Position numbers and translations under genes: made by a program | Origin: Aeromonas piscicola | GTDB taxonomy: Bacteria; Pseudomonadota; Gammaproteobacteria; Enterobacterales; Aeromonadaceae | Length of the DNA: 64,000 nt | NCBI RefSeq assembly: GCF_000820005.1 | Contig: NZ_CDBL01000044.1 | Coordinates: forward strand, 729 to 64,728 | Reading direction: 5' to 3' | Part shown: in pieces, positions 36,170-44,564 of the stretch | Layout: the number at the start of each line of letters is the position of its first letter | Position numbering within the stretch: position 1 is the first letter of the stretch | The notes under the pieces: model-generated | Database searches by the model: none | Told to the model about the DNA's origin: nothing | The model's input: only the letters and a program-made list of their open reading frames with translations

Positions 36170-37921
36170 ATGACTGAACTGGTAACGTCCCCGCAAGGGG
36201 CTTCGGATTCCTTCAGAACACGAGTCCAGGAAGGGTTGCGCAACTGGCGTAGTCTTTCCCGCGACAACAAATCCATTCTTACAATCGCACTATTGGCGGC
36301 CATTGTGGCTGGCACGATCGTCGTGATCCTGTGGACCTCCAGCAAGAATTACGTGCCCCTGTATGGCAAGCAGGAGCTTTACGATACCGCCAACATCATG
36401 GAGATGCTGGAAAAGGAGCAAGTGCCATTCCGTTTGGAAAAGAGCACAGGTCAAATTCTGGTCCCCGAGAGTCAGCTTGCCCATGTTCGCATGGCGCTAG
36501 CGGCCAGAGGGGTCAGAGCGGCCATGCCTGCCGGTCTGGAAGGATTGGATAATGTCACAGGCCTTGGCACCAGCGAATTCATGGAGGGCGCCCGTTATCG
36601 ACATGCATTGGAAGGTGAGCTGGCGAGAACCATCATATCGCTGGATGCGGTGCGCAGTGCACGTGTTCATCTGGCGATTCCCAAGCGAACCCTGTTTGTC
36701 GGTCGTGATGAAGAAAAACCCAGTGCCTCTGTGATGCTGGATTTGCAACCGGGTCAGACAATGGAGCCTGGACAGGTAGAGGCGATAGCCAATCTGGTGG
36801 CCGGCAGCATCTCCGGCATGAAACCGGGTGCTGTAACCATAGTGGATCAGGCGGGTCAGCTGCTCAGCGCCGAGCTGGGCGACAAGGCTGGTTTCGGCAA
36901 GCAGAGCGTGCAGCAGATGGAATATGTGCGCAAGCTTGAGCAGTACATCCGGCAGCGGGCCAGCGACATGCTCTATCCCATGCTGGGCACGGGCAATTTC
37001 AGGGTGCAGATCGCCGCCGATGTGAACTTCAATGCGGTGGAGGAGACCCAGCAGCAGCTGGATCCACAGGGCGTGGTTACCAAAGAGTCCAGCAAGTCGG
37101 ATAAAACCATAGACGCGTTGGCGCTGGGGATCCCCGGAGCCTTGTCCAATCGCCCTCCCGAAACAACGCCCAAAAGTGAGCAGCCAGCTCCGAATCAGGG
37201 GACTACCAGCTCGGAAACCCAGAAGAACGACTCTCGTACCGAGCGCCAAGAGATCAACAAGCAGTACGAAAATAGCCGAACCATAGTGCATACCCGCTAT
37301 CAGCAGGGCCGGCTGGAGAAGATGAATGTCTCCATTTTGTTAAATCAGCAAAGTGCCCCCAAAGATGGCTGGAGTGCAGAACAACTGGAGCAAATCCGCC
37401 AGATGGTGGAACGCTCGGTCGGATTTGATGATGCGCGGGGCGATCAGATCAGCCTGCAAGTCTTCGATTTTACCGGTGCGGTGCCAATTGTTCCGCCTGA
37501 ATCCGGTTGGTGGGAAACGCCTTATTGGCAAGACTCATTGCGTTATCTGGTCGGAGGCCTACTTGGCTTGACGCTGGTGTTCTTCGGGATTCGTCCGTTG
37601 GTGAAGCATCTGGTACGTACCCAGCAGCTACCCGATGAGGAACCAGCCGAAGAGCTGGACGAGCAGCAAGAACCAACTGTGGGTCTATCCATGCGACGGG
37701 ATGACGATGCCGCCCTGACGGCTCCGATGATGAATAATGGTCTGATCCGTGCGGATAATCAGATGGAACCTCAGTTCTCCTCCTTGAATCTGGAGGCATT
37801 GCCAGAGCCGGGTTCCGAACTGGAAGTACAGCTTCAGCATCTGCAGTTGCTGGTCGAGAAGGACACCGCTCGGGTAGCGGAAGTGGTCAGATCATGGGTG
37901 AGTGGCAATGAACAACGTTAA
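36170..37921 (+). CDS. fliF: Lateral flagellar MS-ring protein FliF
   Basis: A 583-residue protein forming the inner-membrane ring. Two membrane helices (about 36-58 and 451-472) flank the periplasmic ring-building motifs, including YVRKLEQYIRQRASDML. The C-terminal tail (about 540-583, LNLEALPEP to SWVSGNEQR) binds FliG. The ATG at 36170 is preferred over the GTG at 36167 by spacing from AGG. It overlaps the start of fliG by 14 bases. Confidence 0.94.
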   Translation: MTELVTSPQGASDSFRTRVQEGLRNWRSLSRDNKSILTIALLAAIVAGTIVVILWTSSKNYVPLYGKQELYDTANIMEMLEKEQVPFRLEKSTGQILVPESQLAHVRMALAARGVRAAMPAGLEGLDNVTGLGTSEFMEGARYRHALEGELARTIISLDAVRSARVHLAIPKRTLFVGRDEEKPSASVMLDLQPGQTMEPGQVEAIANLVAGSISGMKPGAVTIVDQAGQLLSAELGDKAGFGKQSVQQMEYVRKLEQYIRQRASDMLYPMLGTGNFRVQIAADVNFNAVEETQQQLDPQGVVTKESSKSDKTIDALALGIPGALSNRPPETTPKSEQPAPNQGTTSSETQKNDSRTERQEINKQYENSRTIVHTRYQQGRLEKMNVSILLNQQSAPKDGWSAEQLEQIRQMVERSVGFDDARGDQISLQVFDFTGAVPIVPPESGWWETPYWQDSLRYLVGGLLGLTLVFFGIRPLVKHLVRTQQLPDEEPAEELDEQQEPTVGLSMRRDDDAALTAPMMNNGLIRADNQMEPQFSSLNLEALPEPGSELEVQLQHLQLLVEKDTARVAEVVRSWVSGNEQR

Positions 37922-38936
37922 TCTGAACCAAAATGCCGTCGATATCGACATCGATAATCTGGAAAAGGCAGCGATTTTGCTGTTAAGCATGGGCACAGAG
38001 GCGGCAGCCAAGGTCATGCAGAAACTCTCCCGTGACGAAGTGCAGCGACTCATCTCCAAGATGGCGGGTCTGTCTGGCGTCAGCTCGATGGAGGCAAAGT
38101 GGACTTTGCAGCAGTTCTTCAACCAGTACCGTGAGCAGAGCGGGATTGGCAGCGCTTCGCGGGAATATCTGGAACAGACGCTTGATCTCGCACTGGGGCA
38201 GCGGCTCTCCCGCAGTCTGCTCGACAGCCTGTATGGCGATGTCATGAGCCAGGATATCCAGCGTTTGCAATGGGTTCCTGCCGATGTGTTGGCCCGCTTC
38301 TTCCGTAACGAGCATCCGCAAATGCAGGCGGTTCTGCTGGCGTTCCTGCCGCCCCAGACGGCATCCGCCGTACTGGATGCTCTGCCTGGTTCCGTCCACG
38401 ATGATCTGTTGGTACGGGTTGCCAGCCTCAATAGCGTCAGTGAACACGTGTTGGGAGAGCTGCGTCTGACATTGGACCGCTGCCTTGCCTACGTGGCTGA
38501 TCAGTCCGGAGCCAAAGTCAATGGCGTACGACAGGTGGCCGACATCCTGAACCGTTATCAGGGCGACAAGGAGCAGATGCTCTCCCTGTTGCGGGAACAC
38601 GATGGTGACATGGCGCTGGAAATCGAGAAGAACATGTTCGACTTCATGGCCTTGCGTCGTCAATCGGATGAAACCTTGCAACGTCTGGTACAGGAACTGC
38701 CAAGCGATCTGTTGGCATTGGCGCTGAAAAATACCGAAGCCAGCTTCCGTAAAGTGGTGCTGGGAGCCATGCCGAAACGGATGGCCCAGGCTCTGGATGC
38801 CCAAATTCAGGGGCAGGGCAGTGTCTCCTTGCGCAAGGTTGAGCAGGCAAGGGAAGATGTCATGCAACTGGTCCGCGAATTGGTGGAGCAGGGCGAGGTT
38901 GAATTCCAGTTGTTCGAAGAGCCCACCGTCAATTAA
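37908..38936 (+). CDS. fliG: Lateral flagellar motor switch protein FliG
   Basis: A 342-residue C-ring protein that contacts FliF, FliM and the stator. The N-terminal FliF-binding domain (LEKAAILLLSMGTEAAAKVM) and the armadillo middle domain are normal. In the C-terminal torque helix, residues aligning with E. coli K264 and R281 are kept (ALKNTEA, PKRMAQ). Those aligning with D288, D289 and R297 read A, Q and S (LDAQIQGQGSVS). Start at the ATG at 37908; a GTG at 37902 is an alternative. Confidence 0.93.
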   Translation: MNNVNLNQNAVDIDIDNLEKAAILLLSMGTEAAAKVMQKLSRDEVQRLISKMAGLSGVSSMEAKWTLQQFFNQYREQSGIGSASREYLEQTLDLALGQRLSRSLLDSLYGDVMSQDIQRLQWVPADVLARFFRNEHPQMQAVLLAFLPPQTASAVLDALPGSVHDDLLVRVASLNSVSEHVLGELRLTLDRCLAYVADQSGAKVNGVRQVADILNRYQGDKEQMLSLLREHDGDMALEIEKNMFDFMALRRQSDETLQRLVQELPSDLLALALKNTEASFRKVVLGAMPKRMAQALDAQIQGQGSVSLRKVEQAREDVMQLVRELVEQGEVEFQLFEEPTVN

Positions 38937-38948
38937 CAGGAGGCGTTC

Positions 38949-39641
38949 ATGAGTCACAATGTTCGCAAGTTGGCGACGGGCACCACTCGTCTTTACCGTT
39001 TTCCTTCGTTGGGGCAAAGCGGAGAAGAGGCGCAGAGTCAGCAGGAGCAGTTCGAATTCGGCTATCAGCAGGGTCTGGAGCAAGGCCATGATGAAGGGTA
39101 TCAGACTGGCTATCAGCAAGGGTTGACCAGCGGTCTAGTTGACGGGGAGGCCAAGGGACTGCAGCAGGGCCAAACTCGTGGTTTTTCACTGGGCCTGGCA
39201 GAAGGGCGTGCCTCGTTCGATCAGGCGCTGGTTCCCTTCGCCAAGCTGCAGGCGCAATGGGAGTCCTTGACCCGTTCTCGCATGCAGGAACAAAAAGAAC
39301 TGGTTGCCCAGCTGGTGACGCAGGTTGCGAAACGAGTGATCCAGGCTGAATTTACCCTCAATCCACAGCAGGTACTCAATCAGGTGGAGCAGGCCTTGGC
39401 GAGTCTGCCAGCTGCATCAGAAGAGCTGGTGATTTATCTCAGTGAGGGAGATCGCCAGCGTTTGGCTGAGCAAGGCGTTACCCGGTGTGAGGGTTGGCCA
39501 TTGCAGGTGGATAGCACCCTGAGTGTGGGTGATGCCCGTATAGAAACGCGGGCTGCGGTGATCGAAGTCAATACAGGAGAGCGCCTCGCCTCTTGTATCG
39601 AGCAGCTAAATAGTACTCTGGAATTGCCACGGGATGCATGA
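38949..39641 (+). CDS. fliH: Lateral flagellar assembly protein FliH
   Basis: A 230-residue regulator that holds the export ATPase FliI at the C-ring. A glycine-rich helix with GxxxG-type repeats (about residues 38-90, GYQQGLEQGHDEG onward) is the FliH hallmark. The C-terminal half resembles the V-ATPase E/G stalk. It starts 12 bases after fliG and overlaps fliI by 8. Confidence 0.92.
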   Translation: MSHNVRKLATGTTRLYRFPSLGQSGEEAQSQQEQFEFGYQQGLEQGHDEGYQTGYQQGLTSGLVDGEAKGLQQGQTRGFSLGLAEGRASFDQALVPFAKLQAQWESLTRSRMQEQKELVAQLVTQVAKRVIQAEFTLNPQQVLNQVEQALASLPAASEELVIYLSEGDRQRLAEQGVTRCEGWPLQVDSTLSVGDARIETRAAVIEVNTGERLASCIEQLNSTLELPRDA

Positions 39642-40965
39642 AGCGCTGCAACAGGCGCTTACTTCAGCGCTGGACAGTTTTGAGGATGTCCCCGGTTTTC
39701 GCCGTTATGGCCGGCTGGTTCGAGTCACAGGGTTGACGCTGGAGGTGGTTGGCTGTCAGCTGGTGATGGGCCAGCGTTGCCGGGTTGATACGGCGACAGG
39801 GGCACCGCTGCTGGCCGAAGTGGTCGGGTTCAATCGGGATATTTCCTACTTGATGCCGCTGCAACCCATGAGTGGCCTCTATGCCGGTGCACGTGTGCTT
39901 CCCATTGATGGTGAAGAGACAATACAGGTCGGTGAGCATCTATTGGGACGTGTGGTCGATGGTCTGTTGCAACCCCTGGATGGTCGTCCGTTGCGCGATG
40001 ACGGTGAGCGTGTTGCTCTGTTCGCCATCCCCCCGAATCCCCTGCTGCGTACGCCAGTGCGCGAGCCGCTCGATGTGGGCATTCGCGCCATCAATGGTCT
40101 GTTGACGGTCGGCAAGGGGCAGCGCCTGGGCCTGTTTGCGGGTTCCGGGGTCGGCAAGAGTATGCTGCTGGGCATGATGACCCGCAATACGACCGCGCAG
40201 ATAGTGGTGGTGGGACTGATTGGTGAACGGGGGCGAGAGGTGCGCGAATTTATCGAGCACAGCCTGGGCCCGGAAGGATTGGCGCGTGCGGTCGTCGTGG
40301 CGGCCCCTGCGGATCAATCTCCGCTGATGCGTCTGCGCGCGGCACAATTGTGTCATCGTATCGCCGAGTATTTCCGTGAGCAGGGGCGGGATGTGCTGCT
40401 GCTCATGGATTCCTTGACCCGTTATGCCCAAGCTCAGCGCGAGATCGCGCTGGCAATAGGGGAACCGCCCGCGACCCGGGGCTACCCACCTTCGGTGTTC
40501 AGCATGCTGACCCAGCTGGTTGAACGGGCCGGTAATGGCACACACCCAGAAGGTTCTCTGAGTGCTTTCTATACAGTCTTGGCGGAAGGGGACGACCAGC
40601 AGGATCCTGTGGTGGATGCGTCCCGCGCCATTCTGGATGGTCATATTGTTCTGACTCGCCGATTGGCGGAGGAGGGACATTACCCCGCGATCGACATAGG
40701 TGCCTCCGTAAGCCGAGTCATGCCACAGGTTGTTCCCGCCGAATGGCAGACGTTGGCAGTGACGCTGCGGCAGTTGTGGGGGCGTTATCAACAGGTGCGC
40801 GAGTTGTTGCCATTGGGTGGTTATCAGCCGGGAGCCGATCCGCAGATGGATGAGGCGGTACAGCGCTACCCTGCCATCGCGGCCTTCCTGCAACAGGGTA
40901 TCCATGAGGAGACGCCTTTTGCTCAGGTGATGACAGGGCTGAAGCAAGTGCTTGGGAAGTCTTAA
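39634..40965 (+). CDS. fliI: Lateral flagellar export ATPase FliI
   Basis: A 443-residue F1-beta-like hexameric ATPase of the flagellar type III secretion apparatus. Walker A AGSGVGKS is at 169-176. Walker B LLLMDSLTRYAQAQREI and the family motif GEPPATRGYPPSVF follow. Length and motifs are standard. Confidence 0.96.
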   Translation: MHEALQQALTSALDSFEDVPGFRRYGRLVRVTGLTLEVVGCQLVMGQRCRVDTATGAPLLAEVVGFNRDISYLMPLQPMSGLYAGARVLPIDGEETIQVGEHLLGRVVDGLLQPLDGRPLRDDGERVALFAIPPNPLLRTPVREPLDVGIRAINGLLTVGKGQRLGLFAGSGVGKSMLLGMMTRNTTAQIVVVGLIGERGREVREFIEHSLGPEGLARAVVVAAPADQSPLMRLRAAQLCHRIAEYFREQGRDVLLLMDSLTRYAQAQREIALAIGEPPATRGYPPSVFSMLTQLVERAGNGTHPEGSLSAFYTVLAEGDDQQDPVVDASRAILDGHIVLTRRLAEEGHYPAIDIGASVSRVMPQVVPAEWQTLAVTLRQLWGRYQQVRELLPLGGYQPGADPQMDEAVQRYPAIAAFLQQGIHEETPFAQVMTGLKQVLGKS

Positions 40966-40974
40966 GGATCCACC

Positions 40975-41391
40975 ATGTTGAAATCCTATCTTGGTCTGCA
41001 GCAGGATGCGTTGGAGGTGATGGGCAAGGAGCGCCAGCGTTTGCGAGAAGAGGCCATTCGAGAAGAGCATAGGGCGCTGAGGTTGCAGGATGTGATCAGC
41101 TCTCCGAGCCCCGGTTCTGCGACATTTCATCCCCTGCTGTGGCAGAACAAGCAGCAGATGGAGGGACAACTGCGCCATCTGCTGGTTCATCAGGTACAAC
41201 AGTCTGCCTTGGCCAAATTGGATTTGGAGCGCCACGAAGGCCAGGTGCTCAAGCAATTTGGTCGGGTCAAAGGATTGGAGTTGCTGCTGGATAAGCGTGA
41301 CCTGACCCTGCGTCAGCAACAGGAGTCACGGGATCAGCGACAGCTGGATGAGTTATCCAGTCTGCGTCATCGCGCGTTGAGAGAGGGATAA
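40975..41391 (+). CDS. fliJ: Lateral flagellar FliJ
   Basis: A 138-residue, highly charged, mostly helical coiled-coil protein, the central stalk of the export ATPase and chaperone escort. Sequence is poorly conserved in this family; the call rests on size, coiled-coil character and position after fliI. It ends 3 bases before the convergent flgN stop. Confidence 0.85.
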   Translation: MLKSYLGLQQDALEVMGKERQRLREEAIREEHRALRLQDVISSPSPGSATFHPLLWQNKQQMEGQLRHLLVHQVQQSALAKLDLERHEGQVLKQFGRVKGLELLLDKRDLTLRQQQESRDQRQLDELSSLRHRALREG

Positions 41392-41394
41392 GGG

Positions 41395-41838
41395 TTAGTC
41401 CGGGAAGCGTTCCAGTTGGCCATAGGGCTGTTCTTGTCCCAATAGCGTATTGATTGTTTCGATCTGCCCTGCCAGTAGACGGCCATTGAGTTCGTTTTGG
41501 CGCAAGCATTGCTGTAACAATTGTTCAAGCTGTTGCCATTGGCTGGCAACGTTTTTTTGCAAACTGGCTGGCAGTTTTGCTATCAGTGTCGCCATCCCTT
41601 TTTCGTCCGGTTTCAATCCCAACGCGAGCAGATGTTGACAGCGTTGTTGTGCCTGCTGCTGAACCACTACCATCAGTTGGGTCTGCTGCTGATTGTGTTC
41701 AGCCAGCCCGTCAACATCGTGAGCGGCCAGCAGGCTGTGTTGGCGCAGTAGAAGCTGTTGCAGCTCAGCGTAGCGACCACAATCTTGCTGGATACCGATG
41801 ATCAGTTGCTTGACCCGCAGCTTGGGATCCAGGCTCAT
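41395..41838 (-). CDS. flgN: Lateral flagellar chaperone FlgN
   Basis: A 147-residue, glutamine-rich, helical export chaperone for the hook-associated proteins FlgK and FlgL. It is the last gene of the inverted flgA-flgM-flgN group. Its start overlaps the flgM stop (ATGA at 41835-41838). The family is weakly conserved, so the call relies on context. Confidence 0.85.
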   Translation of the reverse strand: MSLDPKLRVKQLIIGIQQDCGRYAELQQLLLRQHSLLAAHDVDGLAEHNQQQTQLMVVVQQQAQQRCQHLLALGLKPDEKGMATLIAKLPASLQKNVASQWQQLEQLLQQCLRQNELNGRLLAGQIETINTLLGQEQPYGQLERFPD

Positions 41839-42110
41839 CGACGATGCATATCCAGAATGGCTTGGCTCAGCGCATCCATATCGAGTTCGAGCTTGCCGTC
41901 GCTGATGGCTTGGCGGATCTGGTTCACCTTCTCCATATCCACATCCGATGTAGTTGCCAATTGCGATCTTGCCTGGTTTACAAACTGCGCCGTGGTGCTT
42001 ATTTGGGCATCAGCCTGGCTGGCGCGTGCTTGTGGCTGTGCAGTCGCAGACTCCGGCTTGCGCTGCAGCTGGGTTTGAACATAGAGCGGGTCGGTGCGTG
42101 TGATTTTCAT
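41835..42110 (-). CDS. flgM: Lateral anti-sigma-28 factor FlgM
   Basis: A 91-residue protein whose C-terminal half (VNQIRQAISDGKLELDMDALSQAIL) carries the conserved sigma-28-binding helices; the N-terminus is the usual disordered export signal. It should hold the lateral sigma factor LafS (59342-60055) inactive until the hook is complete. A 76-base gap separates it from flgA. Confidence 0.92.
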   Translation of the reverse strand: MKITRTDPLYVQTQLQRKPESATAQPQARASQADAQISTTAQFVNQARSQLATTSDVDMEKVNQIRQAISDGKLELDMDALSQAILDMHRR

Positions 42111-42186
42111 AACGTCAATTCCTGATGGTCTATTTCTGACAAGCGACCCAAGGCCAGCCTAACTTAAATCAAACCAGCCCTTTGGG

Positions 42187-42900
42187 TTAAAAACGGGTTT
42201 CGACTTCGCCTTTCTCTATCACCCAGGCCTGAATCTCTTTGCCTGAGCTGATGTTTCTTACTTTAATGCCATCGCCAATGGCGCCGTTTGTCAATGCCTT
42301 GCCGCGGGTGGTTGCGGAAAAACCGTCGAGGCCGGCTCTGATCAGTACTCCTTCCCCTTCCCGAATGGCCCAGGCCTTCTGCAAATCCAGTTCGCCAATC
42401 AACTGACCCATCCTGAGATTCCGATTGCTCTTGCTCCCCACAAGGGATTCGGAGCTTGGAACAAATCCGCGTTGCAATCTACTGATATCAAGAGATTTCT
42501 CGACGAGATCTCCGGCACGAATGGTTTGGCCTTTCTGGATCTCTTGTGCCGTCACCCACACTGGCAACATGAGCGTCACTTCGACACGAGCCCTTAGTTG
42601 CCATGCAGGCTCCGTGCATTCAGCCAGATAGGGACGTCGCCCCCAGGGTTGCCGATATTGACCTCCTGCTTGCAGACGAATGGCTTGTTGGCAGGGTGGC
42701 AAATGGGTCACTGCGGGAGAGAGCCAGACCTGGTAGTCGACTTCAGATGCTGACCAGCCTTGTTGCTGCAAATAGCTATTCAACGCCTCGCGGGCATCCT
42801 CTTTCAGCTGGGTCTCCAAATACCACGACAAGTCGGTTGGTGCGGCTTGCAGCGGGTATGACAGCATCAGCAGGCCAATGAGCTTCCATACGGGAAACAA
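42187..42900 (-). CDS. flgA: Lateral flagellar P-ring chaperone FlgA
   Basis: A periplasmic chaperone for P-ring assembly, with the C-terminal SAF domain (about 110-235, TAQEIQKGQTIRAGDLV to IQAWVIEKGEVETRF). The start is uncertain. The frame is open to a GTG at 42999. A TTG at 42900 has an aagggg Shine-Dalgarno and begins right at a signal peptide (FPVWKLIGLLMLSYPLQAAP), giving 237 residues, the usual FlgA size. It leaves room for a flgB promoter, so I prefer it. Confidence 0.85.
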   Translation of the reverse strand: MFPVWKLIGLLMLSYPLQAAPTDLSWYLETQLKEDAREALNSYLQQQGWSASEVDYQVWLSPAVTHLPPCQQAIRLQAGGQYRQPWGRRPYLAECTEPAWQLRARVEVTLMLPVWVTAQEIQKGQTIRAGDLVEKSLDISRLQRGFVPSSESLVGSKSNRNLRMGQLIGELDLQKAWAIREGEGVLIRAGLDGFSATTRGKALTNGAIGDGIKVRNISSGKEIQAWVIEKGEVETRF

Positions 42901-42971
42901 CACTTCCCCTTTTATCAGTGTTATCAGCCACTGTTGATGCCGTAACCAGCGGGAATAAAGGATATTCATCA

Positions 42972-42988
42972 TTGGCATGAGTCTTGAT
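42972..42988 (+). promoter_or_regulatory. Possible sigma-54 promoter of the lateral flgB operon
   Basis: TTGGCATGAGTCTTGAT resembles the -24/-12 consensus TGGCAC-N5-TTGC. The GG is in place and the TTG is correctly spaced, but the -12 GC reads GA. It lies about 42 bases upstream of the flgB ATG, where a LafK-dependent promoter is expected. This is a weak, single-mismatch candidate. Confidence 0.35.
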
Positions 42989-43029
42989 AAAGAATGCACC
43001 GGTCTGACAGATTCATAGAAGGATGAAGC

Positions 43030-43419
43030 ATGAGTATCTCATTTGACAGCGCTCTTGGTGTACACCCTTATGCCCTGGATGTGCGGGCGGATCGGGCGCG
43101 TATTCTGGCAGGGAACCTGGCCAATGTGGATACCCCTGGCTATCTGGCCCGAGATGTCGATTATAAGACGATTCTGGGGCGTGTCGCGCAGCAAGTTGCG
43201 ACGGGAGATGCGAGTGCAGCCATCAGTCAGGGCGTCATGGCCAATGATATGCAACATCCTTTGTATCGTATTCCCTATCAGGTCTCCATGGATGGCAATA
43301 CTGCCGAGCTCAGCGTTGAACAAAGCAAGTTTGCCAATAATGCTACCGACTTTCAGACCAGTCTCACCTTCCTGAATATGAAAATCACCGGGATCGCCAA
43401 AGCGATCGAGGGCCGTTAA
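43030..43419 (+). CDS. flgB: Lateral flagellar rod protein FlgB
   Basis: A 129-residue proximal rod protein with the N-terminal ILAGNLANVDTPGYLARDVD motif of the axial family. The gene opens the flgBCDEFGHIJKL run, divergent from flgA, with an aagga Shine-Dalgarno. Confidence 0.95.
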   Translation: MSISFDSALGVHPYALDVRADRARILAGNLANVDTPGYLARDVDYKTILGRVAQQVATGDASAAISQGVMANDMQHPLYRIPYQVSMDGNTAELSVEQSKFANNATDFQTSLTFLNMKITGIAKAIEGR

Positions 43420-43421
43420 TC

Positions 43422-43847
43422 ATGTCGTTTAATCGAATCTATGACATCGCAGGCAGTGCCATGCGCGCGCAAACCGTACGCTTGGATACGGTGGCCTCCA
43501 ATCTGGCAAACGTGGACAGTGCCGCAGGCAGTGAAGAGGCTGCTTTTCGTGCCATCAAGCCGGTGTTCTCCACGCTGTATCAACGGGTACAGGATGCTGA
43601 TTCGCTGGGGGCGGCTCAGGTGCAGATCGCAGGAATCGTACAGTCTGATCGCCAGGTAGATAAACGCCTCGAGCCGACCAACCCCTTGGCCGATCAGGAT
43701 GGCTTCGTCTACTACTCCAACGTCAACGCAGTTGAAGAGATGGCCGACATGATGAGCGCCTCGCGCGGTTTTGAAACCTCGGTCGAAGTGATCAATCGCA
43801 TCAATAGTATGCAGCAAGGTCTGCTGCGCCTGGGCCAGGGAGTGTAA
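43422..43847 (+). CDS. flgC: Lateral flagellar rod protein FlgC
   Basis: A 141-residue rod protein with the N-terminal VASNLANVDSAAGSEEAAFR and the C-terminal VNAVEEMADMMSASRGFETSV axial motifs. It follows flgB by two bases. Confidence 0.95.
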   Translation: MSFNRIYDIAGSAMRAQTVRLDTVASNLANVDSAAGSEEAAFRAIKPVFSTLYQRVQDADSLGAAQVQIAGIVQSDRQVDKRLEPTNPLADQDGFVYYSNVNAVEEMADMMSASRGFETSVEVINRINSMQQGLLRLGQGV

Positions 43848-43850
43848 GCC

Positions 43851-44546
43851 ATGAGCCTGCCTCAGGTGAGTAGCCTGGATACTGCGCGCAGCACCAGTCA
43901 GCGTACAGCAACACCAGATATAGCCCCCAACAGTGCGGCTGCAGGCCAGAACCCTCAGGGTGGCATGCAATTACGTAACGAATTCTTGCAGATGATGGTT
44001 GCCCAGATCCAGAACCAGGACCCGACTAATCCACTGGATGGTGCCCAGTATGTCACCCAGCTGGCTCAGTTCAGCATGGTGGAAGGGGTTGAGAGCCTCA
44101 AAGTCCTGCAGCAAAAGTCGATCAACATGATGGACACCCAGCAGGTATTGCAGAGTACGGCTCTGATCGACAAGGAAGTAATGGTTCCCAGCAAGACGCT
44201 GACCCAGAGCGCTGAAAAGACGATTCGTGGGCAAATTGAGCTGGCCGGCGCTGCGGATCAGGTCGAGCTTAAGGTATATGACGAACATGGCACCCTGGTT
44301 GCGACCAAAAATTGGGGTGATAGCAAGGCTGGGGGACTTGATTATGAATTGCCTCCCTTGCCTGCCGGTGAATATAGCTTCGAGGTAAAAGCCTCGCTCG
44401 ATGGTGTGGTGACCACATCCAAGAATTTTGTGGCCAGCAAGGTGGAGCGTGTCACCTTGCCAGGCACAGGCGAGATCATGTTACAGGTGGCTGGAGTGGG
44501 TGATGTGCCTCTCTTCAGTGCCATCCAGTTTGGTAAATCGGCGTAA
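43851..44546 (+). CDS. flgD: Lateral hook-cap protein FlgD
   Basis: A 231-residue hook assembly scaffold. The conserved N-terminal segment FLQMMVAQIQNQDPTNPLDG, followed by QFSMVEGVESL, identifies FlgD. A C-terminal Ig-like domain follows (about 105-215). Confidence 0.95.
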   Translation: MSLPQVSSLDTARSTSQRTATPDIAPNSAAAGQNPQGGMQLRNEFLQMMVAQIQNQDPTNPLDGAQYVTQLAQFSMVEGVESLKVLQQKSINMMDTQQVLQSTALIDKEVMVPSKTLTQSAEKTIRGQIELAGAADQVELKVYDEHGTLVATKNWGDSKAGGLDYELPPLPAGEYSFEVKASLDGVVTTSKNFVASKVERVTLPGTGEIMLQVAGVGDVPLFSAIQFGKSA

Positions 44547-44564
44547 TCAGATAGGAGCGAAACT

